Positions 51,381-60,062 are shown, counted from the first letter of the stretch. The stretch is DNA of 64,000 bases from Microbispora amethystogenes (GCF_016863015.1 NZ_BOOB01000049.1:1-64000), one strand, 5' to 3'. A program made the numbers and translations. Notes: generated from the sequence alone by a model not told the origin.

Positions 51381-53108
51381 TCAGGCGTGGCGCCGGGTCA
51401 GCGCCTCCGACTCCCACAGGTCGCGGTAGTAGCCGGGCACGCCGACGAGGTCGGCGTGGGAGCCGCGCTGGGTGACCCGGCCGCCCTCCAGCACCACGAT
51501 CTCGTCGACCTGCTCCAGGCCGCGCAGCCGGTGGGTGACCAGCAGCGTGGTGCGGCCCCGGGTGGCGTCCAGCAGGTCGGCCGTCAGCAGGTCGGCCGTC
51601 TCCTCGTCCAGCGCCTCGGCCGGTTCGTCCAGCAGGAGCACGGGCGGGTCGTACAGCAGGGCCCGGGCCAGCGCGAGCCGCTGCAACTGGCCGCCGGAGA
51701 CCGTGCGGCCGTCTTCGCCGAGCACCGTATCCCACCCGGTGCGTCCCGCCCACGCGTCCAGGCGGGCCCGCCGTACGGCCGCCTCGATCTCGCCGGTCGA
51801 GGCGCGCGGCCCGGCGAGGCGCAGGTTGTCCAGGAACGAGGCCTGGAACACGTACGGGTCCTGGGTGAGGCCGGTGACGCGGGCCCGCACGTCGTCGGAC
51901 GACAGGCGGCGCACGTCCGTCCCGTTGAGGCGGATCGTCCCCGACTGGATCTCCACCGTGCGCATCAGCGCGGACAGCAGCGTGCTCTTCCCGGCGCCGC
52001 TCGGCCCGACCACCGCGACCCGGCGGCCCGGCGTCAACGTCAGGCTCACGCCGTTCAGCGCGGGCTCGCGCCCGCCGTGCCGCACCACCAGGTCCTCCAC
52101 CTCGACCGTCAGCGGCGGCTCCGGGGGCGGCGCCGGCTCGTCCGGCTCGCGGACCGCCGGGGGCGTGGCGGCCGTCTCCCGCAGCCGGCGCAGCGCCGCG
52201 AGCACCGCCGCGAACCGCTCACCCGCCGCGCCCAGCGCGAGCGCGGGCTCGAAGGCCACCAGCGAGGTCAGGGCGAGCACGGCCGTCGCGACCCGGTCCA
52301 GCCCGGCGCCCTGGGCCACCCAGACCACCGCCGCGACCGTCAGCCCCTGGGCCAGCACGCCGATGCCGAGCGCCGCGGCGTTGATCCGGGCCTGGCCCCG
52401 CTCCAGGCGGGCGAGCCGGCTGTCGGCGTCCATCGCGGCCGACAGGGCCTCGTCCCGCGCGCCGTACGCCGCGAGGTCGGCCGCGCCGTGAACCAGGTCG
52501 GCCACCCGGGCGGCGAGGTCGGCGCGGGCCGGGGCGATCCGCGCCGACCAGCGCCGGGCGGCGGCGGCCGTGCCGGCCGGCAGGGCCAATCCGGCGGCGA
52601 GCAGGCCGGCGGCGAGCACCGGCACGGCGACCGGCAGCAGGAAGCCCGCGATCACGACGGCGGTGAGCCCGGTGACCAGGGCCGCGACGGCCGGGAGCAG
52701 GCACCGCACGAGCAGGTCCTGCACGGCGTCGGTGTCGTCCACCATGCGGCTGAGCAGGTCGGCGCCGCGCTGCGGCAGCGGCCCGGCGGGGATCAGCGCC
52801 CGGTAGAGACGTTCGCGGGTGCCCGCCTGGGCCCGCAGCGCGACGTCGTGCCCGGCCAGCCGCTCGCCGTAGCGGAAGATCCCCCGGGTGGTGGCGAACG
52901 CCCGCACCGCCACGATGGCGACCGACAGCGCCGCCAGCGGCGGCTGCTCGGCCGCCCTGGTGATCAGCCAGGCGGCCGACGCGATGAGCGCCACCCCCGC
53001 GAGGTCGGCGGCCGACCCGGCCAGCGCGGCGAGCACAAGCCGCCGCCGCGTCCCGGCGACTGCGACCACGGAGAGCGGTGAGGGGCCGGGTGTCTTCGTG
53101 CGGCTCAT
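51381..53108 (-). CDS. cydC: ABC exporter subunit CydC (cytochrome bd assembly)
   Basis: CydC with CydD forms the heterodimeric ABC exporter of thiols and heme handling that cytochrome bd needs. The 575 residues have a six-helix domain (to about 300) and an ATPase with Walker A GPSGAGKST, signature VSGGQLQRLALARALL, Walker B VLLLDEPAEALD and the switch THRL. ATG 53108 overlaps the cydD stop (ATGA). Last gene of cydABDC. Confidence 0.93.
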   Translation of the reverse strand: MSRTKTPGPSPLSVVAVAGTRRRLVLAALAGSAADLAGVALIASAAWLITRAAEQPPLAALSVAIVAVRAFATTRGIFRYGERLAGHDVALRAQAGTRERLYRALIPAGPLPQRGADLLSRMVDDTDAVQDLLVRCLLPAVAALVTGLTAVVIAGFLLPVAVPVLAAGLLAAGLALPAGTAAAARRWSARIAPARADLAARVADLVHGAADLAAYGARDEALSAAMDADSRLARLERGQARINAAALGIGVLAQGLTVAAVVWVAQGAGLDRVATAVLALTSLVAFEPALALGAAGERFAAVLAALRRLRETAATPPAVREPDEPAPPPEPPLTVEVEDLVVRHGGREPALNGVSLTLTPGRRVAVVGPSGAGKSTLLSALMRTVEIQSGTIRLNGTDVRRLSSDDVRARVTGLTQDPYVFQASFLDNLRLAGPRASTGEIEAAVRRARLDAWAGRTGWDTVLGEDGRTVSGGQLQRLALARALLYDPPVLLLDEPAEALDEETADLLTADLLDATRGRTTLLVTHRLRGLEQVDEIVVLEGGRVTQRGSHADLVGVPGYYRDLWESEALTRRHA

Positions 53109-55075
53109 CCCGCCTCCTCGCCCTCGCCTCGATCCACCGGTCCCCGCACGTCCCCTGGGCCGCCGGTCCTGTGCCCGGCCCGGTCGCGTCCCGCACGCGG
53201 ACGGGCGAGGGCGGCCTCGCCGCGCGGGCCGTCCTCCCGTGCCTCGCGCGGGCCGTTCTCCCGTCCGTCGTACGCGGGCTCGCCGGCGGGGGTGACGAGG
53301 GCGCCGCCGTCGAGGCGGACGACCCGGTCGGCAAGCTCGATCATCGCGGGGCGGTGCGCGACGATGATCGCCGTTCGGTCCCGCGCCAGCCCTCGCGTGG
53401 CCGCCACGACGGCCGCCTCGCTCCTGCCGTCGAGCCGGGCCGTGGGCTCGTCCAGCAGCAGCACCTCGGTCCCGGCGCGGCAGAAGGCCCGGGCCAGCGC
53501 GACCCGCTGGCGCTGGCCCGCCGACAGGTTCGCCCCCCGCTCGCCGAGCGGGGTGTCGTACCCCTGGGGCAGGGCCTCGGCGAACTCCGCCACCTGGGCC
53601 GCCTCGGCCGCGGCCCGGATCTCCCCGGCCGTGGCGGCCGAGCCGAGCGCGATGTTGCGGGCCACCGACGTCGCGAACAGGTGCGGGCGCTGCGGCACGA
53701 ACGCGAGCCGCCGCCGCCACTCGCCGAGGTCGAGGCTCGCGAGGTCCTCCCCTCCGACGAGCACCCGACCCTCGTCGGGGGTCACGAAGCCGAGCAGCAG
53801 GTGCAGCAGGGTGCTCTTCCCCGCGCCGCTCGGGCCCGCGATCGCCACCCGCTCGCCCGGCTCGACCACCAGCGTGACCCGGTCGAGCGCCGCCTCGGCC
53901 CGCCCCGGATAGCGCACGGTGACGTTCTCCAGCCGGATCTCCGGGGGCTCGGGCCCGCCGGGCGGAGCGGCACCCCTCGCCCGCGTCGTCCCGGCGGACG
54001 CGGCGCGTTCCGCCCGGTTTCGCTGCGGCGCGGAGTGTTCCACCGGCGCCGGGGGTGTTCGGGCAGGCGCGTCCTCCCGTACGGCTTCGCGACCGGTTCC
54101 GGGGCTGGTGTCGCGGCTGGTTTCGCGGCCGGTTTCGTCGGTCTCGCCGGTCGTCGCGGGGGGCGTGATGACGGCGAACGCCTCGTCGGCGGCGGCGACG
54201 CCCTCCATCGCGGCGTGGAACCGGGTGCCCATCGCCCGCAGCGGCAGGTACGCCTCCGGCGCCAGCAGCAGCACGAGCAACGCCGTGTGCAGGTCGAGCG
54301 AGCCCGACAGCAGCCGCAGGCCAACGGGCACCGCCACCAGGGCGAGCGACAGCGAGGCCACGAGTTCGAGCACCAGCGACGACAGGAAGGCCACCCGCAG
54401 CGTGCGCATGGTCGCGGCGCGGTGCGCCTCGGCCACCTCGCGGATCACCGACGCCTGGTAGCGGGCCCGGCCGAAGGCCCGCAGCGTCGGCAGGCCGCGC
54501 ACCACGTCGAGGAAGTGTCCGCCGAGGCGGGCCAGGGCACGCCACTGGCGTTCGGTCACCGCCCTGGTGGTCCAGCCGACGAGCGCCCCGAAGACCGGGA
54601 TCAGCGGCAGCGTGAGCACCACGATCACCGCAGTGGCGAGATCGGCGGCGAACAGCCGCACCACGACCGCGAACGGCACGACCCCGGCCACGGCGGCCGA
54701 CGGGAGATAGCCCGTCAGGTACGGATCGAGCGCGTCGAGCCCCCGCCCCGCGAGCGTCACCACCTCACCCGACCGGTACGACGGCCCGAGATCGTCGACG
54801 CGTCCCAGCAGCAGCCGCCGCAGGGCCGACTTCAGCGCGGTGGCCGCCCGGCCCGCGAGAACCCCCTGTGCCCAGCCGAACAGCCCGCGCGCCGCGACCA
54901 CCAGCGCCAGGGGGAACAGCGCGGCGACGGCGAAGCGGCCCGACAGCACCCCGGCGAGCAGTTCCGCCTGCACGAGCACGAGCAGGCCGGCCGCCACCGC
55001 CGCCGCCAGGCAGCAGGCGAGGTGGCGGCGGACGCTCCGCTCGGCGCGGGCCAGTCGCAGGAGATCCTTGTGCAA
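53105..55075 (-). CDS. cydD: ABC exporter subunit CydD (cytochrome bd assembly)
   Basis: The 656-residue partner of CydC has a transmembrane domain, then an unusual charged, Thr/Glu/Arg/Pro-rich linker of about 70 residues (TGETDETGRETSRD and onwards), and an ATPase with GPSGAGKST, LSAGQRQRVALARAF and LLLDEPTARLD. The C-terminus is also extended and repetitive (NGPREAREDGPRG). The signature has LSAGQ in place of LSGGQ, which suggests an asymmetric ATPase pair. The start is TTG 55075 with a weak GGGTGA, just past a triplicated cydB end. Confidence 0.9.
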   Translation of the reverse strand: MHKDLLRLARAERSVRRHLACCLAAAVAAGLLVLVQAELLAGVLSGRFAVAALFPLALVVAARGLFGWAQGVLAGRAATALKSALRRLLLGRVDDLGPSYRSGEVVTLAGRGLDALDPYLTGYLPSAAVAGVVPFAVVVRLFAADLATAVIVVLTLPLIPVFGALVGWTTRAVTERQWRALARLGGHFLDVVRGLPTLRAFGRARYQASVIREVAEAHRAATMRTLRVAFLSSLVLELVASLSLALVAVPVGLRLLSGSLDLHTALLVLLLAPEAYLPLRAMGTRFHAAMEGVAAADEAFAVITPPATTGETDETGRETSRDTSPGTGREAVREDAPARTPPAPVEHSAPQRNRAERAASAGTTRARGAAPPGGPEPPEIRLENVTVRYPGRAEAALDRVTLVVEPGERVAIAGPSGAGKSTLLHLLLGFVTPDEGRVLVGGEDLASLDLGEWRRRLAFVPQRPHLFATSVARNIALGSAATAGEIRAAAEAAQVAEFAEALPQGYDTPLGERGANLSAGQRQRVALARAFCRAGTEVLLLDEPTARLDGRSEAAVVAATRGLARDRTAIIVAHRPAMIELADRVVRLDGGALVTPAGEPAYDGRENGPREAREDGPRGEAALARPRAGRDRAGHRTGGPGDVRGPVDRGEGEEAG

Positions 55076-55086
55076 CGGTCACCCAT

Positions 55087-55137
55087 CCAGAAGAACATCG
55101 GCCTAGAAGAACGTCGGCCCTAGAAGAACGTCGGCAG
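55087..55137. repeat. 17-bp tandem triplicate over the cydB stop
   Basis: Three 17-bp units (55087-55103, 55104-55120, 55121-55137) carry TAGAAGAACGTCGG or a close form. On the minus strand each repeats the cydB ending PTFF-stop. The copies lie between the cydB stop and the cydD start and widen a junction that otherwise might overlap. Confidence 0.82.
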
Positions 55138-55857
55138 GGCGCCCTTCGAGAAGGTGCGCCACACCCATACTTGCGCGCCCACGAGGAACGGGACGAACGG
55201 CACCACCATGACACCCAGCACCGTCAGTGTCTGATCCGGGGCGGCGTCGCCGAGCATCCGCCCGGCCGCTCCCGCCACGACCAGTACGGCGGGGAGCGCG
55301 GCGGCGCAGGCCGACAGCAGCAGCGCGCCGCCCCGGGCGCCGTCGAGCCGCCAGGCCGCGAACGTCCGCCCGTGCCAGGCGAGCAGCGCCAGCAGTGCGA
55401 CGCCTCCCGCCAGGCCGAGCGGGTCGAGGGGCGAGTCGGGCAGTCCGCGTGCGACGGCCGTCAGCGCCGCGCCCCAGCCGAGGGCCAGCCCGGCGGAGCC
55501 CGCGCACACCGCGCCGTCCCACACCAGCCGCCAGCGCGCGCCGCCGGCCCTGCGCCGGAACCACAGCCCGGCGTCGCGCACGATCCAGGCCAGCAGCACG
55601 ACGACGACCAGGGGATAGAGGCCGCTCAGGACCGTGCCCTCCAGTGCCGGGAACGCACCGAACAGCACTCCGGCGAGCGCGAGCAGCCACACCTCGTTGG
55701 CGAGCACGAACGGGGCCATCGCGCCGACGAGACGGTCCCGCGCGGCGGGGGAGCGCCCGAGAACGGGCAGCAGCACCCCGAGGCCGATATCGAAGCCCTC
55801 CAGGGCGAAGTAACCGGCCAGCAGGACGGCGAACGTCGTGAACCAGACAATCTCCAT
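55120..55857 (-). CDS. cydB: Cytochrome bd oxidase subunit II (short form)
   Basis: CydB supports quinol oxidation and oxygen reduction by the bd oxidase. The 245-residue protein keeps the N-terminal signature (FAVLLAGYFALEGFDIGLG, GAMAPFVLANEVWLLA) and the last helix (PFVPFLVGAQVWVWRTF). It is far shorter than the usual 330-340 residues: the stretch between helices 6 and 8 is reduced, leaving about seven helices. The reading frame shows no sign of damage. ATG 55857 lies 9 bp after cydA. The 3' end is tandemly repeated. Confidence 0.9.
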   Translation of the reverse strand: MEIVWFTTFAVLLAGYFALEGFDIGLGVLLPVLGRSPAARDRLVGAMAPFVLANEVWLLALAGVLFGAFPALEGTVLSGLYPLVVVVLLAWIVRDAGLWFRRRAGGARWRLVWDGAVCAGSAGLALGWGAALTAVARGLPDSPLDPLGLAGGVALLALLAWHGRTFAAWRLDGARGGALLLSACAAALPAVLVVAGAAGRMLGDAAPDQTLTVLGVMVVPFVPFLVGAQVWVWRTFSKGALPTFF

Positions 55858-55866
55858 GCGGGGTCC

Positions 55867-57051
55867 TCAGAACGAGTGGGCGGGGGTGGGAGCGGGGTCG
55901 GCGGACTGGTCGGGCGCGCCGAGGGCGACCTCCCCGGGACCCCGCCGTACGGCGCGGATGATCAGGGTCCAGTCCACGACGGCGAGCAGCCCGAGCACGC
56001 CGACGAAGGCGGCGAAGGAGGCCGTGATCGCCGCCGGGGTCAGCCCGGGGGTGAGAGCGTCGGCGACCGAGAGCTTGCCGTACACCAGCCAGGGCTGGCG
56101 GCCCACCTCGCGGGTGAGCCAGCCGGCGATCACCAGGCCGAACGGGGCCGGGGCGATGATCATCAGCACCGGGTGCGTCCAGCGCCAGCGGGCCAGCAGA
56201 TCGCGGAACAGCAGCGGCGCCAGGCACCACACGACCAGCAGGACCAGCTGGCCGAGGCCCATCATCAGGGCGATTCCCAACGCCGGAACCACGCCCTTGA
56301 ACTTGTCGGGCTGGATGGAGGCCACCTTGTCGAACTGGGTGTAGCCGAACCAGACCGTGACGAACGACCCGACGACCACGGCGAGCACGCCGATGCGCAG
56401 CGAGCGCGTGAAGAACTCCCGTTCGGCGGTGCGCCGGAACAGGTGGTAGGCGCTGGCGCCCATCACGACGGACCCGCCGGCCCACACTCCCGCGCCCAGC
56501 ACGTGGGGGAGGGCGGCGACGAGGCTGGGATTGGTGAACAGCGCGCCGAAGTTGCGCAGCACCAGCCGCCCGCCCTCCTCCACCGCGGCCGCCGGGTGCT
56601 GCAGGAACGAGTTGGCGACCATGATGAACAGGGCGGAGGCGTACGCCGTCAGCGTCACCAGCCAGATGCAGGCCACGTGGAGCCGGCGCGGCAGGCGGTG
56701 CCACCCGAAGATCCACAACCCCAGGAACGTGGATTCCAGGAAGAACGCGAGCAGCGTCTCCAGGGCGAGCGGCGTGCCGAACACGTCACCCGCGTAGGAC
56801 GTCAGCCCGCTCCAGTTCAGGCCGAACTGGAACTCCATCACCAGGCCCGTGAAGATGCCGAGCGCGTAGTTGATCACATAGATCTGTCCCCAGAAGCGGG
56901 TCATCCGCTCGTACAGGGGGTTTCCGGTGATGGCGAGGCGGGTGTGCATGATCGCCACCAGGGGGGCCAGCCCGAGTGTCAGCACGACGAACAGGAAATG
57001 GAGATTTCCCGTCACGGCGAACTGCAGCCGGGCGAGGTCGACGACATCCAT
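55867..57051 (-). CDS. cydA: Cytochrome bd oxidase subunit I (short form)
   Basis: CydA carries the three hemes of the bd quinol oxidase. The 394 residues show ARLQFAVTGNLHFLFV with the axial His near 18, LPHVLGAGVWAGG with the His for heme b558, and the hallmark GRQPWLVYG. The Q-loop is very short, and the whole protein is about 100 residues shorter than common actinobacterial forms. About nine helices are visible. ATG 57051 follows GGGAGAATC. It heads cydABDC and is divergent from a padR gene across a repeated promoter region. Confidence 0.93.
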   Translation of the reverse strand: MDVVDLARLQFAVTGNLHFLFVVLTLGLAPLVAIMHTRLAITGNPLYERMTRFWGQIYVINYALGIFTGLVMEFQFGLNWSGLTSYAGDVFGTPLALETLLAFFLESTFLGLWIFGWHRLPRRLHVACIWLVTLTAYASALFIMVANSFLQHPAAAVEEGGRLVLRNFGALFTNPSLVAALPHVLGAGVWAGGSVVMGASAYHLFRRTAEREFFTRSLRIGVLAVVVGSFVTVWFGYTQFDKVASIQPDKFKGVVPALGIALMMGLGQLVLLVVWCLAPLLFRDLLARWRWTHPVLMIIAPAPFGLVIAGWLTREVGRQPWLVYGKLSVADALTPGLTPAAITASFAAFVGVLGLLAVVDWTLIIRAVRRGPGEVALGAPDQSADPAPTPAHSF

Positions 57052-57071
57052 GATTCTCCCAGGGGGGAAGC

Positions 57072-57106
57072 GTAGGCAGCCTACATATAGACAGCCTACA
57101 TATAGA
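57072..57106. promoter_or_regulatory. Palindrome and 15-bp tandem repeat between cydA and padR
   Basis: GTAGGC-A-GCCTAC (57072-57084) is a perfect palindrome. CAGCCTACATATAGA is present twice in a row (57077-57091, 57092-57106). Read towards cydA, each repeat contains TAGGCT, which is also the -10 of padR (57129-57134). Likely operator and promoter, with PadR as the candidate binder. Confidence 0.68.
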
Positions 57107-57140
57107 CTGGGGGCGTGACGAACCTGGATAGGCTGCGATC

Positions 57141-57464
57141 GTGAACGCCGACGCGCTCCGGGGCCACATGGACGCCCTGCTGCTCTCCGTGCTGGAGCGC
57201 GAGCCGCTGCACGGCTACGCGATCATCGAGGCGCTGCGCGAGCGCAGCGGCGGCGCGCTCGACGTGCCCACCGGGACGGTCTATCCCGCGCTGCGGCGCC
57301 TGGAGCGGGCCGGGCTGCTCGCCGGGGAGTGGGCCGCCGACGGCGGGCGCAGGCGGCGGACCTACCGGCTCACCGACCTGGGGCGCCGAGCGCTCGCGGG
57401 GGAGCGGTCGGCCTGGCGGTCGTTCACCAGCGCGATAGGAAGCGTTCTCGATCCCCTCCGCTAG
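57141..57464 (+). CDS. PadR-family regulator
   Basis: The 107-residue protein is a PadR winged helix: MDALLLSVLEREPLHGYAI, the wing GTVYPALRRLERAGLL and RRTYRLTDLGRRAL, then a C-terminal dimer helix. GTG 57141 has TAGGCT 6 nt upstream and no ribosome site (leaderless). Divergent from cydA across palindromic sequence, it is the natural candidate regulator of cydABDC, though PadR proteins often control the adjoining permease-like gene instead. Its 3' end overlaps the convergent gene by 41 bp. Confidence 0.92.
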   Translation: MNADALRGHMDALLLSVLEREPLHGYAIIEALRERSGGALDVPTGTVYPALRRLERAGLLAGEWAADGGRRRRTYRLTDLGRRALAGERSAWRSFTSAIGSVLDPLR

Positions 57465-58167
57465 GCCTCGTCTCCCCGGGCGTCTCCCCGGGCGCGGCGA
57501 CCGCCGTGGTGCAGCGCAGGCAGCGGGCCGCGCTGAACAGCGCGGATCCGGCGAGCAGATAACTGAGGGCGGACACGGCCACCCCCGGCGGGTAGGTCGT
57601 GAACCCCACCGGGCCCCGGGCGGCCGCCGCGAGCGTCAGGCCCATCGCCGCGACCAGCGGCGTCTGCACCCAGACGAACAGTCCCAGCCGCCGGGTGACC
57701 AGCGCGGGGCGGCGGATCCGCCGCAGGCCGCGGCCGAGCGCGAGCAGCGTGAGCCCGCCCACGACTCCCACGCCGAGCTGCAGCAGGTCGACCGCCTTGG
57801 CCAGGAACCCGAACCAGTCCGGCTTGACCTGCTCGATCCGCGCGGCCTCGGGGAAGACGCGCCAGATCACCGCCCACAGGAACGCGGTCAGCGGCACGCT
57901 CAGGAACAGCAGCGCCGCCGTGCGCCTGCCCTGGCTCACCGCGAGCTCCCGCTGGAAACCGGGCGCGATCTCGTCCACCGTGCCGAAGTCGGCGATCGCC
58001 CGCCGCTCGGCCTCGGCCCGGGGCAGGCCCCCGGCCTCGTACGCCTCGGCGGCGTCCAGCAGGCCGTCGCGCGCCTCGGCCAGCAGGTCGCGCCGCGCGC
58101 CGTACGGCCCGCGCAGCGCACACCGCAGCGCCGCGACGTACTCGTCGATCACACCCGCCCCCGCCAT
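57424..58167 (-). CDS. Permease-prefix-domain membrane protein
   Basis: The 247-residue protein begins with a soluble helical prefix (VIDEYVAALRCALRG, LLDAAEAYEAGGLPRAEAE, AIADFGTVDEIAPGF) of the kind fused to or found beside PadR-controlled permeases. Four hydrophobic segments follow (about 85-105, 125-150, 165-185, 200-220). The role is unknown. ATG 58167 follows GGGAGGGAG. It is unusual that the gene points towards padR, with a 41-bp 3' overlap, instead of following it. Confidence 0.82.
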   Translation of the reverse strand: MAGAGVIDEYVAALRCALRGPYGARRDLLAEARDGLLDAAEAYEAGGLPRAEAERRAIADFGTVDEIAPGFQRELAVSQGRRTAALLFLSVPLTAFLWAVIWRVFPEAARIEQVKPDWFGFLAKAVDLLQLGVGVVGGLTLLALGRGLRRIRRPALVTRRLGLFVWVQTPLVAAMGLTLAAAARGPVGFTTYPPGVAVSALSYLLAGSALFSAARCLRCTTAVAAPGETPGETRPSGGDRERFLSRW

Positions 58168-58602
58168 GGACTCCCTCCCCGGCCAGGGCCAGCGTACGGT
58201 CCGGGCGGCCGGGGCGCATCAGGGCGATCCCTGACCCCGTCGATCCGCCGGCTGCCCTGGGCGAAGGTCCCTGGGCGCGGGGACCTGCGCCACCCCCGCG
58301 CGAGCCGTACGGCACTGCCGCCGGCCCGCCGCGCCACGATCTTCTTGAGATGTGGCAACGACCGGGAAAGAAGCGCTCGCGATTGAGCAAAACGGCGGAA
58401 CGGCACCACTCCGGTCCACCGATACCCTGTCCTCAGACCGGGCCGCGTTCCAAAACATGGCCTGTTCCCCGTGGGGCGCGAGGGGCAGAGGGGCTTTGTG
58501 GGTACGAGGATGCTCGTGGACCCCTGTCTTCTGACCGTTTCGCCGCGGCAACATGCCGTTAACCCCGGTGGGCGAGACTGAGAGCGGAGAGCGAGGCGGG
58601 AC
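58168..58602. other. Intergenic stretch before the stress-protein genes
   Basis: About 435 bases without a supportable gene. It contains AGGTCCC-N8-GGGACCT at 58265-58286, whose arms point the opposite way to a DevR box. The promoter of the first universal stress protein should lie in the last 150 bases; I see no clear -35/-10 pair. Confidence 0.45.
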
Positions 58603-59073
58603 GTGAACCAGCCGAAGATCGTGGTGGGAATCAACGGGTCGATGGCGTCGCAGGCCGCACTTCGGTGGGCCGCCGCCGAGGGTTCGCTGCGCGGCGCGGT
58701 GGTGGAGGCGGTGTACGCCTGGGAGTGGACGGGCGGGTTGCACGCGCACTACGCGCCGATCGCGGGCCGCACCTCCCGGGAGGAGGAACGCCGGGCCGCC
58801 CTGGACATCGCCGGGCAGGCGGTCGCCGAGCTTGGGGAGCGGCACGTCGAGCCCGTCGTCGTGGAGGGCCCCCCGGCACAGGTCCTGCTCCGCGCGACGG
58901 ACGGCGCCGACCTGCTGGTGCTGGGCGCCCACGAGGCCGAGTCCGAGCCCTACCCCGTGCTCAACCCCGTCGTCTCCGCCTGTCTGCTGCGGGCCAGGTG
59001 CCCGGTCGTCGTCGTGCTGCCCGGCATGGAGCACGACCGTCGTCCCGGGATGCTCGCCGGCAGCCGCTCCTGA
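58603..59073 (+). CDS. Universal stress protein, degenerate nucleotide site
   Basis: The 156-residue protein has one USP domain (KIVVGINGSMASQAALRWA). The usual G-2x-G-9x-G(S/T) nucleotide motif is replaced by GAHEAESEPYPVLNPV, so it probably does not bind ATP in the normal way. The C-terminus RRPGMLAGSRS is a short tail. GTG 58603 is weakly supported by GAGGCGGG. Such single-domain USPs often pair with a larger one, as here, 93 bp before the tandem protein. Confidence 0.88.
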   Translation: MNQPKIVVGINGSMASQAALRWAAAEGSLRGAVVEAVYAWEWTGGLHAHYAPIAGRTSREEERRAALDIAGQAVAELGERHVEPVVVEGPPAQVLLRATDGADLLVLGAHEAESEPYPVLNPVVSACLLRARCPVVVVLPGMEHDRRPGMLAGSRS

Positions 59074-59113
59074 GCTGCTCCTGATCCGGCCCGGGGCCGG
59101 ACGTCCTCCCCCT

Positions 59114-59133
59114 TTCGGGACTTTCCGCCCTGC
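59114..59133 (+). promoter_or_regulatory. DevR/DosR-type box upstream of the tandem USP
   Basis: TTCGGGACTTT matches the first 11 positions of the 20-bp DevR consensus (TTSGGGACTWWAGTCCCSAA) exactly, and the second half keeps CCC; 14 of 20 agree in all. The centre lies about 42 bp before ATG 59166. CAGCCT 6 nt before that ATG gives a leaderless start at +1, so the box sits at the usual activator position. Confidence 0.6.
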
Positions 59134-59165
59134 CCGGCCGTACGGCTCCGGGGCAGCCTGGGGAC

Positions 59166-60062
59166 ATGGATGCTGACAGGCAGCAGGGGACCAGCCAGGA
59201 GACCGGCGAGGAGATCGGCCGGGGGATCGTCGTCGGCTACGACGGCTCCGACTACGCCATGCAGGCGCTCGACTGGGCGATGGACGAGGCCGAGTTCCGC
59301 CGGGCTCCCATCACCGTGTGCCACGCCTGGCAGTCGCCGTACGCCCAGGGCGACGAGGAGGCGCGCAAGTCGCTGCACCACGCGGCCGAGCACGTTCTGT
59401 GGCACGGCGCCGAGTGCGCGCGCCAGTGCACGAGCGGCGTCCGCGTGCGGGAGGACCTGTTCGAGGGCCCGGCCACCGAGCGGCTCGTGGAGCTGTCGGA
59501 TGCGGCCGGTCTCGTCGTGGTGGGGTCCCGGGGCCTGAGCGGACCGGCCCGCCGTGTGATGGGCTCGGTCGCCGGGCACGTCGCGACGCACGCGCGCTGT
59601 CCCGTGATCGTGGTGCGCGGCGTGGGATCGCTGCCGCATCCGCGCCATCCCGGCCCGATCGTCGCGGGCGTCGGGGGCGGCGACGACCACGTCCTCGCCT
59701 TCGCCTACCGTGAGGCCGCCCTGCGCGGACTGTCGGTGATCGCGGTGCATGCCATGCGTCACCCGGCCGCCGCCTGGAGCGCGGGCATGGCGCCCATGGT
59801 GATGGCCGACGTCCCCGGGCGGGAGGCGGTCGAGCTGCTGGAAGCCGCCGTACGGCCCTGGCGGGAGCGGTACCCGCACGTGGAGACGGCGCTCCAGCCC
59901 GTCGGAGGCCCGGTGCTCGACGTGCTGGCCGACACCTCTTCCGGCGCGACGATGCTGGTCGTCGGCGCGACCCGGCAGAAGAGCGTGCTCGCGAGGCTCG
60001 GGTCGGTCACCCGGCCGCTGATCGACGCCGTCACCTGTCCGGTGGCGGTCGTCCATCCCTGA
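59166..60062 (+). CDS. Tandem universal stress protein
   Basis: The 298-residue protein has two USP domains. The first (about 20-145) has the complete ATP motif GSRGLSGPARRVMGSVAGHV. The second (about 150-298) has GATRQKSVLARLGSVTRPL, in which the first Gly spacing is lost. The form matches hypoxia-induced USPs of mycobacteria. ATG 59166 is 6 nt after a CAGCCT element. The DevR-type box and the cyd operon nearby support a low-oxygen role. Cytoplasmic. Confidence 0.92.
   Translation: MDADRQQGTSQETGEEIGRGIVVGYDGSDYAMQALDWAMDEAEFRRAPITVCHAWQSPYAQGDEEARKSLHHAAEHVLWHGAECARQCTSGVRVREDLFEGPATERLVELSDAAGLVVVGSRGLSGPARRVMGSVAGHVATHARCPVIVVRGVGSLPHPRHPGPIVAGVGGGDDHVLAFAYREAALRGLSVIAVHAMRHPAAAWSAGMAPMVMADVPGREAVELLEAAVRPWRERYPHVETALQPVGGPVLDVLADTSSGATMLVVGATRQKSVLARLGSVTRPLIDAVTCPVAVVHP

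Noticed and set aside
58265..58286. AGGTCCC-N8-GGGACCT inverted repeat as a DevR box
   Set aside because: The arms point outward compared with the DevR consensus and the spacing is different, so it was noted only as a repeat.
58480..58505. Possible DevR box before the first universal stress protein
   Set aside because: Only the GGG-C-TTT part resembles a half-site and one of its key bases is wrong; the second half is absent.
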